Notes under the pieces: model-generated | Databases searched by the model: none | Seen by the model: only the letters and a program-made list of their open reading frames with translations | What the model was told of the DNA's origin: nothing | Program-made: the position numbers and the translations under genes | Part shown: positions 9,810-19,693 of the stretch, piece after piece | How positions within the stretch are numbered: the first letter of the stretch is position 1 | How the letters are laid out: each line of letters opens with the position of its first letter | Assembly (NCBI RefSeq): GCF_002236115.1 | Contig: NZ_NIWT01000002.1 | Span: 496,001 to 560,000, forward strand | DNA: 64,000 nt | Origin: Pseudomonas jessenii | GTDB lineage: Bacteria > Pseudomonadota > Gammaproteobacteria > Pseudomonadales > Pseudomonadaceae | Direction of reading: 5' to 3'

Positions 9810-10517
9810 ATGGCCCAGTCGGAAACCGTTGAACGCATTCTTGATGCCGCCGAGCAGTTGTTCGCGGAAAAAGGTTTCGCCGAAACCTCGTTGCGTCTGA
9901 TCACCAGCAAGGCGGGTGTCAACCTGGCAGCGGTGAACTATCACTTCGGTTCGAAGAAGGCGTTGATTCAAGCGGTTTTCTCGCGGTTCCTCGGGCCATT
10001 CTGCATCAGCCTCGATAAAGAGCTGGAGCGGCGTCAGGCCAAGCCTGAAAACAAGCCGACTCTCGAAGAGTTGCTGGAAATCCTCGTCGAGCAGGCACTG
10101 GTGGTGCAGCCGCGTAGTGGCAACGACCTGTCTATCTTCATGCGTTTGCTGGGACTGGCGTTCAGTCAGAGCCAGGGGCACTTGCGTCGTTATCTGGAAG
10201 ACATGTACGGCAAGGTGTTTCGCCGCTACATGATGCTGGTCAACGAAGCGGCGCCACGTATTCCACCTATCGAACTGTTCTGGCGCGTGCACTTCATGCT
10301 GGGTGCGGCGGCGTTCAGCATGTCCGGTATCAAGGCCTTGCGCGCGATTGCCGAAACCGATTTCGGCGTGAACACCTCGATCGAGCAGGTCATGCGCCTG
10401 ATGGTGCCGTTCCTGGCTGCCGGCATGCGCGCCGAATCCGGCGTTACCGACACGGCCATGGCTACGGCCCAGTTGCGTCCGCGTAGTAAATCGACACCGG
10501 TTGCCGCCAAGGTTTAA
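9810..10517 (+). CDS. psrA: TetR-family regulator PsrA
   Basis: This 235-residue TetR-type repressor/activator senses long-chain fatty acids in Pseudomonas. It represses beta-oxidation genes and itself and activates rpoS. The N-terminal helix-turn-helix is clear (ERILDAAEQLFAEKGFAETS, then VNLAAVNYHFGSKKALIQAVF, about residues 8-50). The C-terminal helical region is the ligand-binding and dimer part. I chose ATG 9810 (MAQSETVERIL) because GGCGGAG precedes it; a longer frame from 9714 would start before the promoter. The divergent lexA neighbour, the tandem operators and the nearby fadBA support the assignment. Confidence 0.95.
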   Translation: MAQSETVERILDAAEQLFAEKGFAETSLRLITSKAGVNLAAVNYHFGSKKALIQAVFSRFLGPFCISLDKELERRQAKPENKPTLEELLEILVEQALVVQPRSGNDLSIFMRLLGLAFSQSQGHLRRYLEDMYGKVFRRYMMLVNEAAPRIPPIELFWRVHFMLGAAAFSMSGIKALRAIAETDFGVNTSIEQVMRLMVPFLAAGMRAESGVTDTAMATAQLRPRSKSTPVAAKV

Positions 10518-10565
10518 CCGCACACGGGTGGGCGCGGCAGCTGACATCCGCTAAGCTAGCCGCCC

Positions 10566-10679
10566 ATGCCGACTCTCGTTCTGAACCCGTTTCCCATTGA
10601 AATCGCCGACCTGCCGGGCATAGCGTCTGGCGGCGAATTCGTGTGGGCCGGGTTTTCTGTTATCAAGGAATTTCTATGA
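10566..10679 (+). CDS. Possible 37-residue leader ORF coupled to nagZ
   Basis: An open frame MPTLVLNPFPIEIADLPG... of 37 codons ends in TGA at 10677-10679, overlapping the nagZ ATG (10676) as ATGA, a geometry typical of translational coupling. No Shine-Dalgarno sequence precedes its ATG and I know no homologue. It could be a regulatory leader peptide or a chance ORF. Confidence 0.25.
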   Translation: MPTLVLNPFPIEIADLPGIASGGEFVWAGFSVIKEFL

Positions 10680-11686
10680 CTGCTGGCTTGCAAGGCTCGT
10701 TGATGGTGGACGTCGCCGGTACCTGGCTGACGGCTGAAGATCGCCAATTGTTGCGCCAGCCCGAAGTGGGTGGCCTGATCATCTTTGCCCGCAACATCGA
10801 GCATCCGCGTCAAGTGCGCGAGCTGAGTGCGGCCATTCGCGCCATTCGTCCCGATCTGCTGTTGGCGGTGGATCAAGAGGGCGGCCGCGTGCAGCGCCTG
10901 CGCCAGGGATTCGTGCGATTGCCCGCCATGCGCGCCATTGCCGACAACCCGAACGCTGAATACCTGGCCGAGCAGTGCGGCTGGATCATGGCCGCCGAAG
11001 TGTTGGCTGTCGGCCTGGACTTGAGCTTTGCCCCGGTGCTGGACCTGGATTACCAGCGCAGCGCCGTTGTTGGCACCCGTTCGTTCGAAGGTGATCCCGA
11101 GCGCGCAGCCTTGCTCGCGGGTGCATTCATCCGCGGGATGAACAGCGCCGGGATGGCCGCCACCGGCAAGCACTTCCCCGGCCACGGCTGGGCTGAAGCG
11201 GATTCTCACGTCGCGATTCCCAACGACGAACGCAGCCTCGACGAGATCCGTGCCAATGACCTGGTGCCGTTTGCCAAGCTGAGCAAGCAACTGGCCGCGG
11301 TCATGCCGGCCCATGTCATTTATCCACAAGTCGATTCCCAGCCCGCCGGCTTCTCCCGCCGCTGGTTGCAGGACATCCTGCGTGGCGAATTGCAGTTCGA
11401 TGGCGTGATCTTCAGTGACGACCTGTCCATGGCGGGCGCTCACGTGGTCGGCGATGCCGCCAGCCGTATCGAAGCGGCGCTGACTGCCGGTTGCGACATG
11501 GGCCTGGTGTGCAACGACCGTGCGGCCGCCGAACTGGCCCTGAGCGCTGCCCAGCGTCTGAAGGTCAAGCCTTCCGAGCGCATTGCGCGGATGCGCGGCC
11601 AGTCGTTTGCCAGCACCGAATACCGTCAAGACCCGCGCTGGCTGGCCGCTGTCGGCGCGCTCAAAGAAGCTCAATTGATTGATTAA
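10676..11686 (+). CDS. nagZ: Beta-N-acetylhexosaminidase NagZ (peptidoglycan recycling)
   Basis: This 336-residue cytosolic GH3 enzyme removes GlcNAc from anhydromuropeptides during wall recycling; its product feeds AmpR-dependent beta-lactamase induction. The GH3 signature KHFPGHG is at 165-171, and the nucleophile Asp248 lies in GVIFSDDLSMAGA. The N-terminal VDVAGTWLTAEDRQLL and LLLAVDQEGGRVQRL are typical. The start ATG at 10676 has AAGGAA upstream; an in-frame ATG 11 codons earlier lacks a site. It is about 160 bases downstream of psrA and 12 bases before the phosphorylase gene, with which it forms an operon. Length is normal. Confidence 0.95.
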   Translation: MTAGLQGSLMVDVAGTWLTAEDRQLLRQPEVGGLIIFARNIEHPRQVRELSAAIRAIRPDLLLAVDQEGGRVQRLRQGFVRLPAMRAIADNPNAEYLAEQCGWIMAAEVLAVGLDLSFAPVLDLDYQRSAVVGTRSFEGDPERAALLAGAFIRGMNSAGMAATGKHFPGHGWAEADSHVAIPNDERSLDEIRANDLVPFAKLSKQLAAVMPAHVIYPQVDSQPAGFSRRWLQDILRGELQFDGVIFSDDLSMAGAHVVGDAASRIEAALTAGCDMGLVCNDRAAAELALSAAQRLKVKPSERIARMRGQSFASTEYRQDPRWLAAVGALKEAQLID

Positions 11687-12436
<750 letters not shown>

Positions 12437-12461
12437 GGCCTGCTTGATACCGAGTTGACTT

Positions 12462-12553
12462 CATCGCGAGCAAGCTCGCTCCCACAGTGTCCGCGTCGAA
12501 CACAACTTTTGCGGACACCACTGAACCTGTGGGAGCGAGCTTGCTCGCGATGG
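12462..12553. repeat. REP doublet, TGGGAG class
   Basis: CATCGCGAGCAAGC...CCCACAG (12462-12487) and its inverse CTGTGGGAGCGAGC...GATGG (12527-12553) face each other in the opposite order from the TAGGAG doublets. Between them TGTCCGC and GCGGACA form another inverted repeat. The doublet lies between two convergent genes and could act as a transcript-end hairpin. Confidence 0.88.
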
Positions 12554-12576
12554 CGGACTAAAAAGCGCTGCAGATT

Positions 12577-15270
12577 TCAGCGTTTTTCGAGGTTTTCCGG
12601 CAGCGGCGCAAACAGCGCCTCGATATCATCGCTCTGCAGTTTCCAGTCCCCGGCCTTGCGCCCATCCAATACGCCGGCCGCGAGGTCGGATTTTTCCTTT
12701 TGCAGGTGCTGAATCTTTTCTTCCACCGTTCCGCGCGCGATCAGTTTGTAGACGAACACCGGCTTCTCCTGGCCGATGCGATACGCACGGTCGGTCGCCT
12801 GGTTTTCCGTCGCCGGGTTCCACCACGGGTCGTAATGAATCACCGTGTCCGCTTCGGTCAGGTTCAGGCCAACGCCACCGGCCTTCAGGCTGATCAGAAA
12901 AATCTGACGCTTGCCGCTCTGGAATTCCTTCACCGGTGTGCGGCGGTCGCGGGTCTGGCCGGTCAACAGAGCGTAGGCCACGCCGCGCTTGTTCAGTTCG
13001 TCTTCGATCAGTGACAGCATTGAAGTGAACTGCGAGAACAGCAGGATCCGCCGACCTTCCTCGAACAATTCCTCGAGCATTTCCATCAGGCTATCGAGCT
13101 TGCCTGACGTGCTGCCACGGCTTGGCAGGGTCGCCTCGTTGACCAGGCGCAAATCGCAGCACACCTGTCGCAACTTGAGCAGGGCTTCAAGAATGATGAT
13201 CTGGCTGCGGGCCACGCCTTTGCGGGTGATCTCGTCGCGGACTTTCTTGTCCATGGCCAGGCGCATGGTTTCGTACACGTCGCGCTGGGCCTCATTGAGT
13301 TCGACCCAGTGGATGATCTCGGTTTTCGGTGGCAACTCGGTGGCAACCTGTTCCTTGGTGCGGCGCAGCAGGAAAGGTTTGATCCGGCCGTTGAGGTGCT
13401 GGAGCCTGACCTCGCTGGTGCGTTTTTCAATCGGCACGCGGTAATCGCGGTTGAAGCTTTTGACGTCGCCCAGCCAGCCGGGCAACAGGAAGTGAAACAG
13501 CGACCAGAGTTCACCGAGATGGTTTTCCAGCGGCGTGCCACTCAGGCACAGGCGCTGCCGGGCATTGAGCTCGCGGGCAGCCTGGGCGGCCTTGCTGGTC
13601 GGGTTCTTGATGTATTGCGCTTCGTCCAGCACCAGTATGTGCAAGGGCTGCGCCGCCAGGCGTTCGACATCCTTGGGCAGCAGCGCATAGGTGGTCAGGA
13701 TCAGATCGTAGTCGGCCAGCTTGTCGAAGTGCTTTTTGCGGCTGGCACCGTACAGCGCCAGTACCTTGAGCTGCGGCGTAAAGTGCGCAGCTTCGTCGAG
13801 CCAGTTGGGGATCAGGCTGGTCGGCATCACCACCATGCACGGCCGGTCGAGACGACCGGCGTTTTTCTCGCTCAGGACGTGCGCCAGTGTCTGCAGGGTT
13901 TTGCCCAGACCCATGTCATCCGCAAGGATTCCACCTACTTCCAGCTGCCGCAGCGATTGCATCCAGCTCAACCCCTCAAGCTGATACGGACGCAACGTCG
14001 CATTCAGGCCGTCCGGGGCGACGGCCGTGTGGTCCTTGATGTCGCGCAGGCGCTGGGCAAAGGTGCGGATCTGTTCGCCACCCTCCCAGAGCAGTGGCAT
14101 GTCTTCCAGTGGGTTCAGGCGTGTGGCATCGGCCTTGCTCAGGCGCAGCGTGGTGTCGCCGGGCTCCTGCAGGTAGAACTCGCCGAGGGTGGCCAGCACC
14201 GGTTTCAAGCGGCCGAAGGGCAGGGCGACTTGCAGCGGGCCGTGTCCGGAGTTCGGGCGATTGGGGATATTGACCAGGATCAGCTCGTCGTCGCGGCGTC
14301 GGGCAAGGCGCTCCGGGTTGAGGATTTCGGTGTGGGAGCGCATCAGGTTGAGCAGGATCGGCAACAGGCTCAGGCGTTCGCCGTTGACGATGATCCCCAG
14401 TTCCAGGTCGAACCAGTCGCGCTCCGGTGCCTGTTCGACGGTGGCGTACCAGTCGTCTACCGCCGTCAGGTCGAAACCGAAGTCCTCGTCGATCTGCAAT
14501 TCCCAGCCCTGGGTGCGCAACTTCGGCAGTTCATTGAGGGTAAAGGTCAGCCAGGCGCTGTCATTGACCATCTCGAACAGCTCGCCGGCACTTTCCGGCA
14601 GGGCCTTGCTTTGCCGGGTGGCGATTTTGAAGCCGAGGATTCGCAGTTGCTCTCGGTAGGACTGTTCCACTTCCGGGTGGCGTTTTATCCGCAGCGTCTG
14701 GGTTTCCTGACGAATCAGGATGTCGGTGTTTTTCTGCCCGGAAACGTACTCGTCCAGGTAACTGAAAGACAGCGCCGCGCGATGCTGGATGTAACGCTGC
14801 ATTCGACCGTTGCGCGGTTCGAACGCGCTGAACTCGATGCTGGCCAGCCACAGGCGCGGAACGGGCTGCACATTGTCCACCAGTACTTGCGGCGGTGCTT
14901 TCGGACTGCGGTTTTCCAGGACTGCCTGGAGTTTTTCCAGGAGTTCGGCATCTTTGGCGGCAGCGGGGTAGTCGAGGGTTTCCTGCACTTGCAGGAGCAC
15001 GGCCGCGCAATGTTTGCAGTTGCTGTGGACCGGGCAGGAGCAGGTGGCGTCGACCATCAGCAAAGTGCCCTTGGCTGACTCGCGCAGGCGAATGGTCTGA
15101 CGGTAAACGTTACCGCCCGAGCCTTCACACGCGGCGACGATGGTTGCGTCGCCGGCTTCGACGATCCTGACACGATTCTCCAGCGCGTAGCGGCGGCCAC
15201 GCTCCAGGCTCTGTTCCTTGAATCGGCTGACCCAGGACGGTGCCAGGGGTTTGCTCAGGGTCGCGGACAT
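12577..15270 (-). CDS. SWI2/SNF2-family helicase with SWIM zinc finger
   Basis: An 897-residue predicted DNA-dependent ATPase. The N-terminal SWIM zinc finger is CxCx5CxH at Cys77, Cys79, Cys85 and His87 (ATCSCPVHSNCKHCAAV). The SNF2 core in the second half has Walker A GGILADDMGLGKTLQTLAH, DEAQ-type motif II LVLDEAQYIKNP, motif III CLSGTPLENHLGELWSLF, and C-terminal motifs LLFSQFTSMLSLIEDEL and DRAYRIGQEKPVFVYKLI. The family remodels protein-DNA complexes; the exact role of this bacterial RapA-like group is not known to me. It starts 7 bases after the csiV stop and is the last gene of mfd-csiV-helicase, which suggests a link to DNA repair or transcription, but this is inference. Confidence 0.9.
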   Translation of the reverse strand: MSATLSKPLAPSWVSRFKEQSLERGRRYALENRVRIVEAGDATIVAACEGSGGNVYRQTIRLRESAKGTLLMVDATCSCPVHSNCKHCAAVLLQVQETLDYPAAAKDAELLEKLQAVLENRSPKAPPQVLVDNVQPVPRLWLASIEFSAFEPRNGRMQRYIQHRAALSFSYLDEYVSGQKNTDILIRQETQTLRIKRHPEVEQSYREQLRILGFKIATRQSKALPESAGELFEMVNDSAWLTFTLNELPKLRTQGWELQIDEDFGFDLTAVDDWYATVEQAPERDWFDLELGIIVNGERLSLLPILLNLMRSHTEILNPERLARRRDDELILVNIPNRPNSGHGPLQVALPFGRLKPVLATLGEFYLQEPGDTTLRLSKADATRLNPLEDMPLLWEGGEQIRTFAQRLRDIKDHTAVAPDGLNATLRPYQLEGLSWMQSLRQLEVGGILADDMGLGKTLQTLAHVLSEKNAGRLDRPCMVVMPTSLIPNWLDEAAHFTPQLKVLALYGASRKKHFDKLADYDLILTTYALLPKDVERLAAQPLHILVLDEAQYIKNPTSKAAQAARELNARQRLCLSGTPLENHLGELWSLFHFLLPGWLGDVKSFNRDYRVPIEKRTSEVRLQHLNGRIKPFLLRRTKEQVATELPPKTEIIHWVELNEAQRDVYETMRLAMDKKVRDEITRKGVARSQIIILEALLKLRQVCCDLRLVNEATLPSRGSTSGKLDSLMEMLEELFEEGRRILLFSQFTSMLSLIEDELNKRGVAYALLTGQTRDRRTPVKEFQSGKRQIFLISLKAGGVGLNLTEADTVIHYDPWWNPATENQATDRAYRIGQEKPVFVYKLIARGTVEEKIQHLQKEKSDLAAGVLDGRKAGDWKLQSDDIEALFAPLPENLEKR

Positions 15271-15276
15271 TGGGAA

Positions 15277-15855
15277 TCAGTCCGGAATTTCTTCGGGAGC
15301 TGCTCGGGGGGCGGGGGCGGTCAGCGAGGTGATCTTGATCAGCAGGCCGAGGTGGCCGTTGTCGAGGAAGTTCAATTGGCCGTTTTTGGTGTGGCTTTCC
15401 TGTTTCAAGCGCTCGCTGGCGGTCACCATGCCATTGGCATCGATCTGGTTGACCCAGAAATCGGCGTCGACGTCGGTAAAGCGCCCCAGTTTCATGTTCA
15501 GTGTGCCCTCGATCGGGTACTGACCATACTGTTCCTTGCCGTCGCTGATCGCCACTTTGCTGGCGGTTTCGCCGAGGGGCTGTTGCCAGGCCTTGTGCAG
15601 CAACACCGTGTAGTCAGCGCTGCTGGTGAGTTTTTCCACCTCGCCATTGAGGCTTGGCGTGCGCAGGCTGTCGGGGCTGACCGGTTGGGCGCCAGCGGCC
15701 CAGTCTTCCGGCGCGGCGCGGCTGACGATTGCCGGTACGGCGTTTTGACGGACCAGAATCATTTCGACCTGATACAGGTCATCGGCATATGCCGTGGGTG
15801 CGACCAGCGCTGGCATCAGCAGGGTCAACAGGGTCAGTGAGCGAAACAGGCGCAT
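15277..15855 (-). CDS. csiV: CsiV-family periplasmic protein
   Basis: A 192-residue exported protein. Residues 1-24 form a signal peptide (hydrophobic LTLLTLLMPALVAP, cleavage after AYA). The mature part begins DDLYQVEMILVRQ and is beta-rich with the segment NMKLGRFTDVDADFWV. I recognise the CsiV family; in Vibrio cholerae CsiV binds peptidoglycan and interacts with LpoA to promote wall synthesis. Whether it does so here is inference. It lies 10 bases after mfd and 6 bases before the helicase gene. The C-terminal tail is proline-rich. Confidence 0.75.
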   Translation of the reverse strand: MRLFRSLTLLTLLMPALVAPTAYADDLYQVEMILVRQNAVPAIVSRAAPEDWAAGAQPVSPDSLRTPSLNGEVEKLTSSADYTVLLHKAWQQPLGETASKVAISDGKEQYGQYPIEGTLNMKLGRFTDVDADFWVNQIDANGMVTASERLKQESHTKNGQLNFLDNGHLGLLIKITSLTAPAPRAAPEEIPD

Positions 15856-15865
15856 GCGGCGTCCT

Positions 15866-18800
15866 TCAAGCAGTTTTCGGAACGAGGCGCTCGAAAAGCG
15901 CCTCTACAGTATTAAAGCGCTCTTCCGGGCGCTCCATCGGAACCATGAATTTGAACATCGTGGCACCTTCGAATTTGTAGCGTTTTGGCTGGCTCTGGAT
16001 CAGTTTGATCAGGGTCAACGGGTCGACCGGCGTCTGTGCGGCGAACTCGACGCGACCGCCTTGGGGGCCGCCATCGACTTTCTTGATGCCCAGTTGCTCG
16101 GCCTGCAATTTCAATGCAGTGATGCGGATCAGGTTCTTGGTCGGTTCCGGCAATAGGCCGAAACGGTCGATCATCTCCACTTGCAAATCCTTGAGGCCGT
16201 CCTCGTCGGTGGCCGAGGCAATGCGCTTGTAGAGAATCAGGCGAGCGTGGACATCCGGCAGGTAGTCTTCCGGGATCAACGCCGGTACCCGCAAGTTGAC
16301 TTCCGGACCGCCGCCAAGCGGTTGATCGAGGTTTGGCTGCTCGCCCTTGCGGATCGACTTCACCGCGCGCTCGAGCATTTCCATGTACAGCGTGAAGCCG
16401 ACGGCCTGAATCTGCCCGCTCTGGCCGTCGCCGAGCAGTTCGCCGGCGCCACGGATTTCCAGGTCGTTGGTGGCAAGCACGAAGCCCGCGCCGAGGTCCT
16501 GGGTGTTGGCAATTGCTTCCAGGCGCTTTTCCGCGTCCGGGGTGATTTGCTGGCGTGGCGGCGTCAGCAGGTAGGCGTACGCCTGGTGGTGGCTGCGTCC
16601 GACCCGACCGCGCAACTGGTGCAACTGTGCCAGGCCGAACTTGTCGGCACGCTCGATGATAATGGTGTTGGCGCTCGGTACGTCGATGCCGGTCTCGATG
16701 ATGGTCGAGGCAATCAGCACGTTGAAGCGCTTGTGGTAGAAGTCGCTCATCACCTGTTCGAGTTCGCGTTCGCGCATCTGCCCGTGGCCGATGCCGATCC
16801 GTGCTTCCGGTACCAGTTCGGCCAGATCGGCAGCGCATTTCTCGATGGTCTTCACGTCGTTGTGCAGGTAGTAGACCTGGCCGCCACGCAGTAACTCACG
16901 CAGCAAGGCCTCTTTGACCGTGCTCTTGTTCTGCTCCATGACGAAGGTGCGTACCGACAGGCGACGGGCCGGCGGCGTGGCGATGATCGACAGGTCGCGC
17001 ATGCCCGACACCGCCATGTTCAGCGTGCGCGGAATCGGCGTGGCGGTCAGGGTCAGGATGTCGACTTCGCTGCGCAGGGCCTTGAGCTGTTCTTTCTGAC
17101 GGACACCGAAACGGTGCTCTTCGTCGATGATCACCAGCCCGAGGTTTTTGATCTTCACGTCGTCCTGCAGCAGCTTGTGCGTGCCGATGACGATGTCGAT
17201 CTTGCCTTCGGCCAGGTCCGCGACCGCCGCATTCACTTCCTTGGCCGACTTGAAGCGGCTCATCACTTCCACGCTCACCGGCCAGTCGGCAAAGCGGTCG
17301 CGGAAGCTGTTGTAGTGCTGCTGGGCGAGCAGGGTGGTCGGCACCAGGATCGCCACCTGGCGACCGCCGTGCACCGCAATGAACGCGGCGCGCATTGCCA
17401 CTTCGGTCTTGCCGAAGCCGACGTCGCCGCACACCAGGCGATCCATCGGCTTGGGCGCAAGCATGTCTTCGCGCACCGCTTCGATGGTGGTTTGCTGGTC
17501 CGGGGTTTCTTCGAACGGGAAACCGGCGCTGAAGGTGGCGTAGTCGGCCTTCGGATCGGCGAAAGCGTAGCCTTCGCGGGCAGCGCGACGTGCATAGATG
17601 TCGAGCAACTCGGCGGCCACGTCACGCACCTGTTCGGCGGCTTTGCGCTTGGCTTTCTGCCAGGTCTCGGAGCCCAGGCGATGCAACGGGGCCAGGGCAT
17701 CGTCGCTGCCGGTGTAGCGGGCGATCAGGTGCAGGTTGGCCACCGGCACATAAAGCTTGGCGCCTTCGGCGTATTCCAGGGCGAGGAATTCAGCGGTCTG
17801 GCTGTCGATTTCCAGGGTCGCCAGGCCCAGGTAGCGGCCGACACCGTGGTCGATGTGCACCACCGGCGCACCTTCGCGCAGCTCGGTGAGGTTCTTGATG
17901 ACGGCATCGTTGTTGGCATCGGCGCGTTTTTCGCGGCGACGGCGCTGCATCACGCGCTGGCCGAACAGCGGGCTTTCGGCGACGAGGGCCAGGGCCGGGT
18001 CATCGAGCAGCAAGCCTTCGTCGAGCGGGGCGATGGTGATCGCCAGCCGTTCCTTGCCGGCGACAAAGTCCGGCCAGCTGTCGACGGTTTTCGGTCGCAG
18101 CTTCAGGCGTTCCAGCAGCTCCAGCAACACTTCGCGGCGGCCTGCCGATTCGGCGGTAAACAGCACGCGACCGGGGAACTGGTCGAGGAAGCCGGCCAGT
18201 GCCGCCATTGGCTGAGTGGCCTTGGCTTCGATCGCCAGGTTGGGCAACTCGCGAGCCGGGAAGCGCTCGCGACCGCCACCGCTTTCTACATCCTGCTGAC
18301 TGGCCACCACGCGCGGCCAGTTCTTCAGGCGCGCGAAGCAGTCTTCCACTGGAAGGAACAACTCGGCTGGCGGTAATAAAGGACGGGAAGGATCGACACG
18401 GCGTTCTTCATAGCGATTGCGCACATCGTTCCAGAAATTCTCGGCGGCCTGTTCGATGCCCGGCAGGGAAAACACTTGCGTGTCCTGTGGCAGGTAATCG
18501 AATAGCGTCGAGGTTTCTTCGAAGAACAATGGCAGGTAGTACTCGATACCGGCCGGGGTGATCCCGCTGTTCAAGTCCTGGAAGATAGGGCAGCGACGGA
18601 AATCGACATCGAAGCGCTCGCGAAAACGCGCCTTGAAGCGGGTCACGGCTTCTTTCTCCAGCGGGAACTCCTTGGCCGGCAGCAGTTTGACCGAGTCGAC
18701 CTTGTCGATGGAGCGTTGATTCTCCGGGTCGAAGGTGCGCAGGGTTTCGATTTCGTCGTCGAACAGGTCGATGCGGTATGGAAGTTTGCTGCCCATCGGG

Positions 18801-19315
18801 AACAGGTCGATCAACGAGCCGCGGACCGTGAACTCGCCATGCTCGTACACGGTATCGACATAGCGATAACCGGTGGCTTCAAGCCGGGTGCGCATTTGCT
18901 CGACGTCTAGCTTCTGGCCGACATCCAACACCAAACTGCTGCCGAGCAGGAATTTGGTGGGCGCCAGGCGGTGCAGGGCCGTGGTGATCGGCACCACCAG
19001 CACGCCATGACTCAACTCCGGCAGTCGATAGAGCGCCGAGATACGTTGGGAAATGATGTCCTGGTGCGGTGAGAACAGGTCGTAGGGCAGGGTTTCCCAG
19101 TCGGGAAAATGCAATACGGGCAAATCCGGGGCGAAGAAAGCCAGCTCCTGTTCCAGCCGTTCGGCACTTTGGCTGTCGGCGGTCAGCAGCAGGGTAAAGC
19201 GCTTGGCAGCGCTGGCGGCCTCGGCAATGGCCAGGCTCAGGGCGGCACCGGGCAGGTTGCCCCAGTGCTGTTTACCTGCCGCGGCAGGGAGAAGCGGTAG
19301 ACGCAGAACGGGCAC
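15866..19315 (-). CDS. mfd: Transcription-repair coupling factor Mfd
   Basis: This 1149-residue ATPase removes RNA polymerase stalled at DNA lesions and recruits UvrA. The N-terminal part is UvrB-like (PVLHFPDWETLPYD...HQDIISQRISALYRLP). A polymerase-interacting Tudor-like module follows (VVHIDHGVGRYLGLATLEI). The RecG-like motor has Walker A CGDVGFGKTEVAMRAAF, DEEH box VIIDEEHRFGVRQKE and motif VI QLRGRVGRSHHQAYAYLL. The C-terminal regulatory domain follows. The start at 19315 (MPVLRLPLLPAAAGKQHW) fits homologues. It is the first gene of the operon with csiV and the helicase, and is divergent from gap. Nothing is unusual. Confidence 0.97.
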   Translation of the reverse strand: MPVLRLPLLPAAAGKQHWGNLPGAALSLAIAEAASAAKRFTLLLTADSQSAERLEQELAFFAPDLPVLHFPDWETLPYDLFSPHQDIISQRISALYRLPELSHGVLVVPITTALHRLAPTKFLLGSSLVLDVGQKLDVEQMRTRLEATGYRYVDTVYEHGEFTVRGSLIDLFPMGSKLPYRIDLFDDEIETLRTFDPENQRSIDKVDSVKLLPAKEFPLEKEAVTRFKARFRERFDVDFRRCPIFQDLNSGITPAGIEYYLPLFFEETSTLFDYLPQDTQVFSLPGIEQAAENFWNDVRNRYEERRVDPSRPLLPPAELFLPVEDCFARLKNWPRVVASQQDVESGGGRERFPARELPNLAIEAKATQPMAALAGFLDQFPGRVLFTAESAGRREVLLELLERLKLRPKTVDSWPDFVAGKERLAITIAPLDEGLLLDDPALALVAESPLFGQRVMQRRRREKRADANNDAVIKNLTELREGAPVVHIDHGVGRYLGLATLEIDSQTAEFLALEYAEGAKLYVPVANLHLIARYTGSDDALAPLHRLGSETWQKAKRKAAEQVRDVAAELLDIYARRAAREGYAFADPKADYATFSAGFPFEETPDQQTTIEAVREDMLAPKPMDRLVCGDVGFGKTEVAMRAAFIAVHGGRQVAILVPTTLLAQQHYNSFRDRFADWPVSVEVMSRFKSAKEVNAAVADLAEGKIDIVIGTHKLLQDDVKIKNLGLVIIDEEHRFGVRQKEQLKALRSEVDILTLTATPIPRTLNMAVSGMRDLSIIATPPARRLSVRTFVMEQNKSTVKEALLRELLRGGQVYYLHNDVKTIEKCAADLAELVPEARIGIGHGQMRERELEQVMSDFYHKRFNVLIASTIIETGIDVPSANTIIIERADKFGLAQLHQLRGRVGRSHHQAYAYLLTPPRQQITPDAEKRLEAIANTQDLGAGFVLATNDLEIRGAGELLGDGQSGQIQAVGFTLYMEMLERAVKSIRKGEQPNLDQPLGGGPEVNLRVPALIPEDYLPDVHARLILYKRIASATDEDGLKDLQVEMIDRFGLLPEPTKNLIRITALKLQAEQLGIKKVDGGPQGGRVEFAAQTPVDPLTLIKLIQSQPKRYKFEGATMFKFMVPMERPEERFNTVEALFERLVPKTA

Positions 19316-19417
19316 GGAAGGTTGAGCTCCAAGCGTTGCGACAAAGTCGGTAATTGTAGCGGTCTACGATGCCGCCTGTCAGTTGCTGACTGTGTCTAAA
19401 GCACGGGTTTGGCGAAA

Positions 19418-19485
19418 TGTAGTGGTAAAGACAAAATTCTGCGCTTTTTTACCTAAAATTAATGAATATGTAGTGGCAAAAACAA
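19418..19485. promoter_or_regulatory. Pair of 17-base direct repeats upstream of gap
   Basis: TGTAGTGGTAAAGACAA (19418-19434) and TGTAGTGGCAAAAACAA (19469-19485) differ at two positions and start 51 bases apart, about five helical turns, in the same orientation. This suggests a regulator binding site. In P. fluorescens the KDPG-sensing regulator RccR controls a gap gene and I recall TGTAGT half-sites, so RccR is my best guess. Other features of the 378-base mfd-gap gap include GTTACGGA repeats near 19,490-19,510 and a TTGACT at 19533. Confidence 0.45.
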
Positions 19486-19693
19486 CGAGTGTTACGGAGG
19501 GTTACGGATAACGAGACTTTGGCTCCAAAAAATTGACTGTGCTGAAAGCCCCGGTTTTACTGGGCTGGAGCGAGGCGTAATTTTTTTGAACGACGATTTG
19601 TTACGTAAAGCACGACGGGCGCGCATTGCTACGGCCGTCACTCGGCGGCATAATGTAGCCCCTTTTTTCTGCCCCTACATGTGGAAGGTTCCC

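Noticed and set aside
13309..15078. 589-codon plus-strand ORF opposite the helicase
   Set aside because: It is a shadow frame; the minus-strand frame carries the SWIM finger and all SNF2 motifs.
17114..18376. 420-codon plus-strand ORF opposite mfd
   Set aside because: It is a shadow of the mfd reading frame with no recognisable domain.
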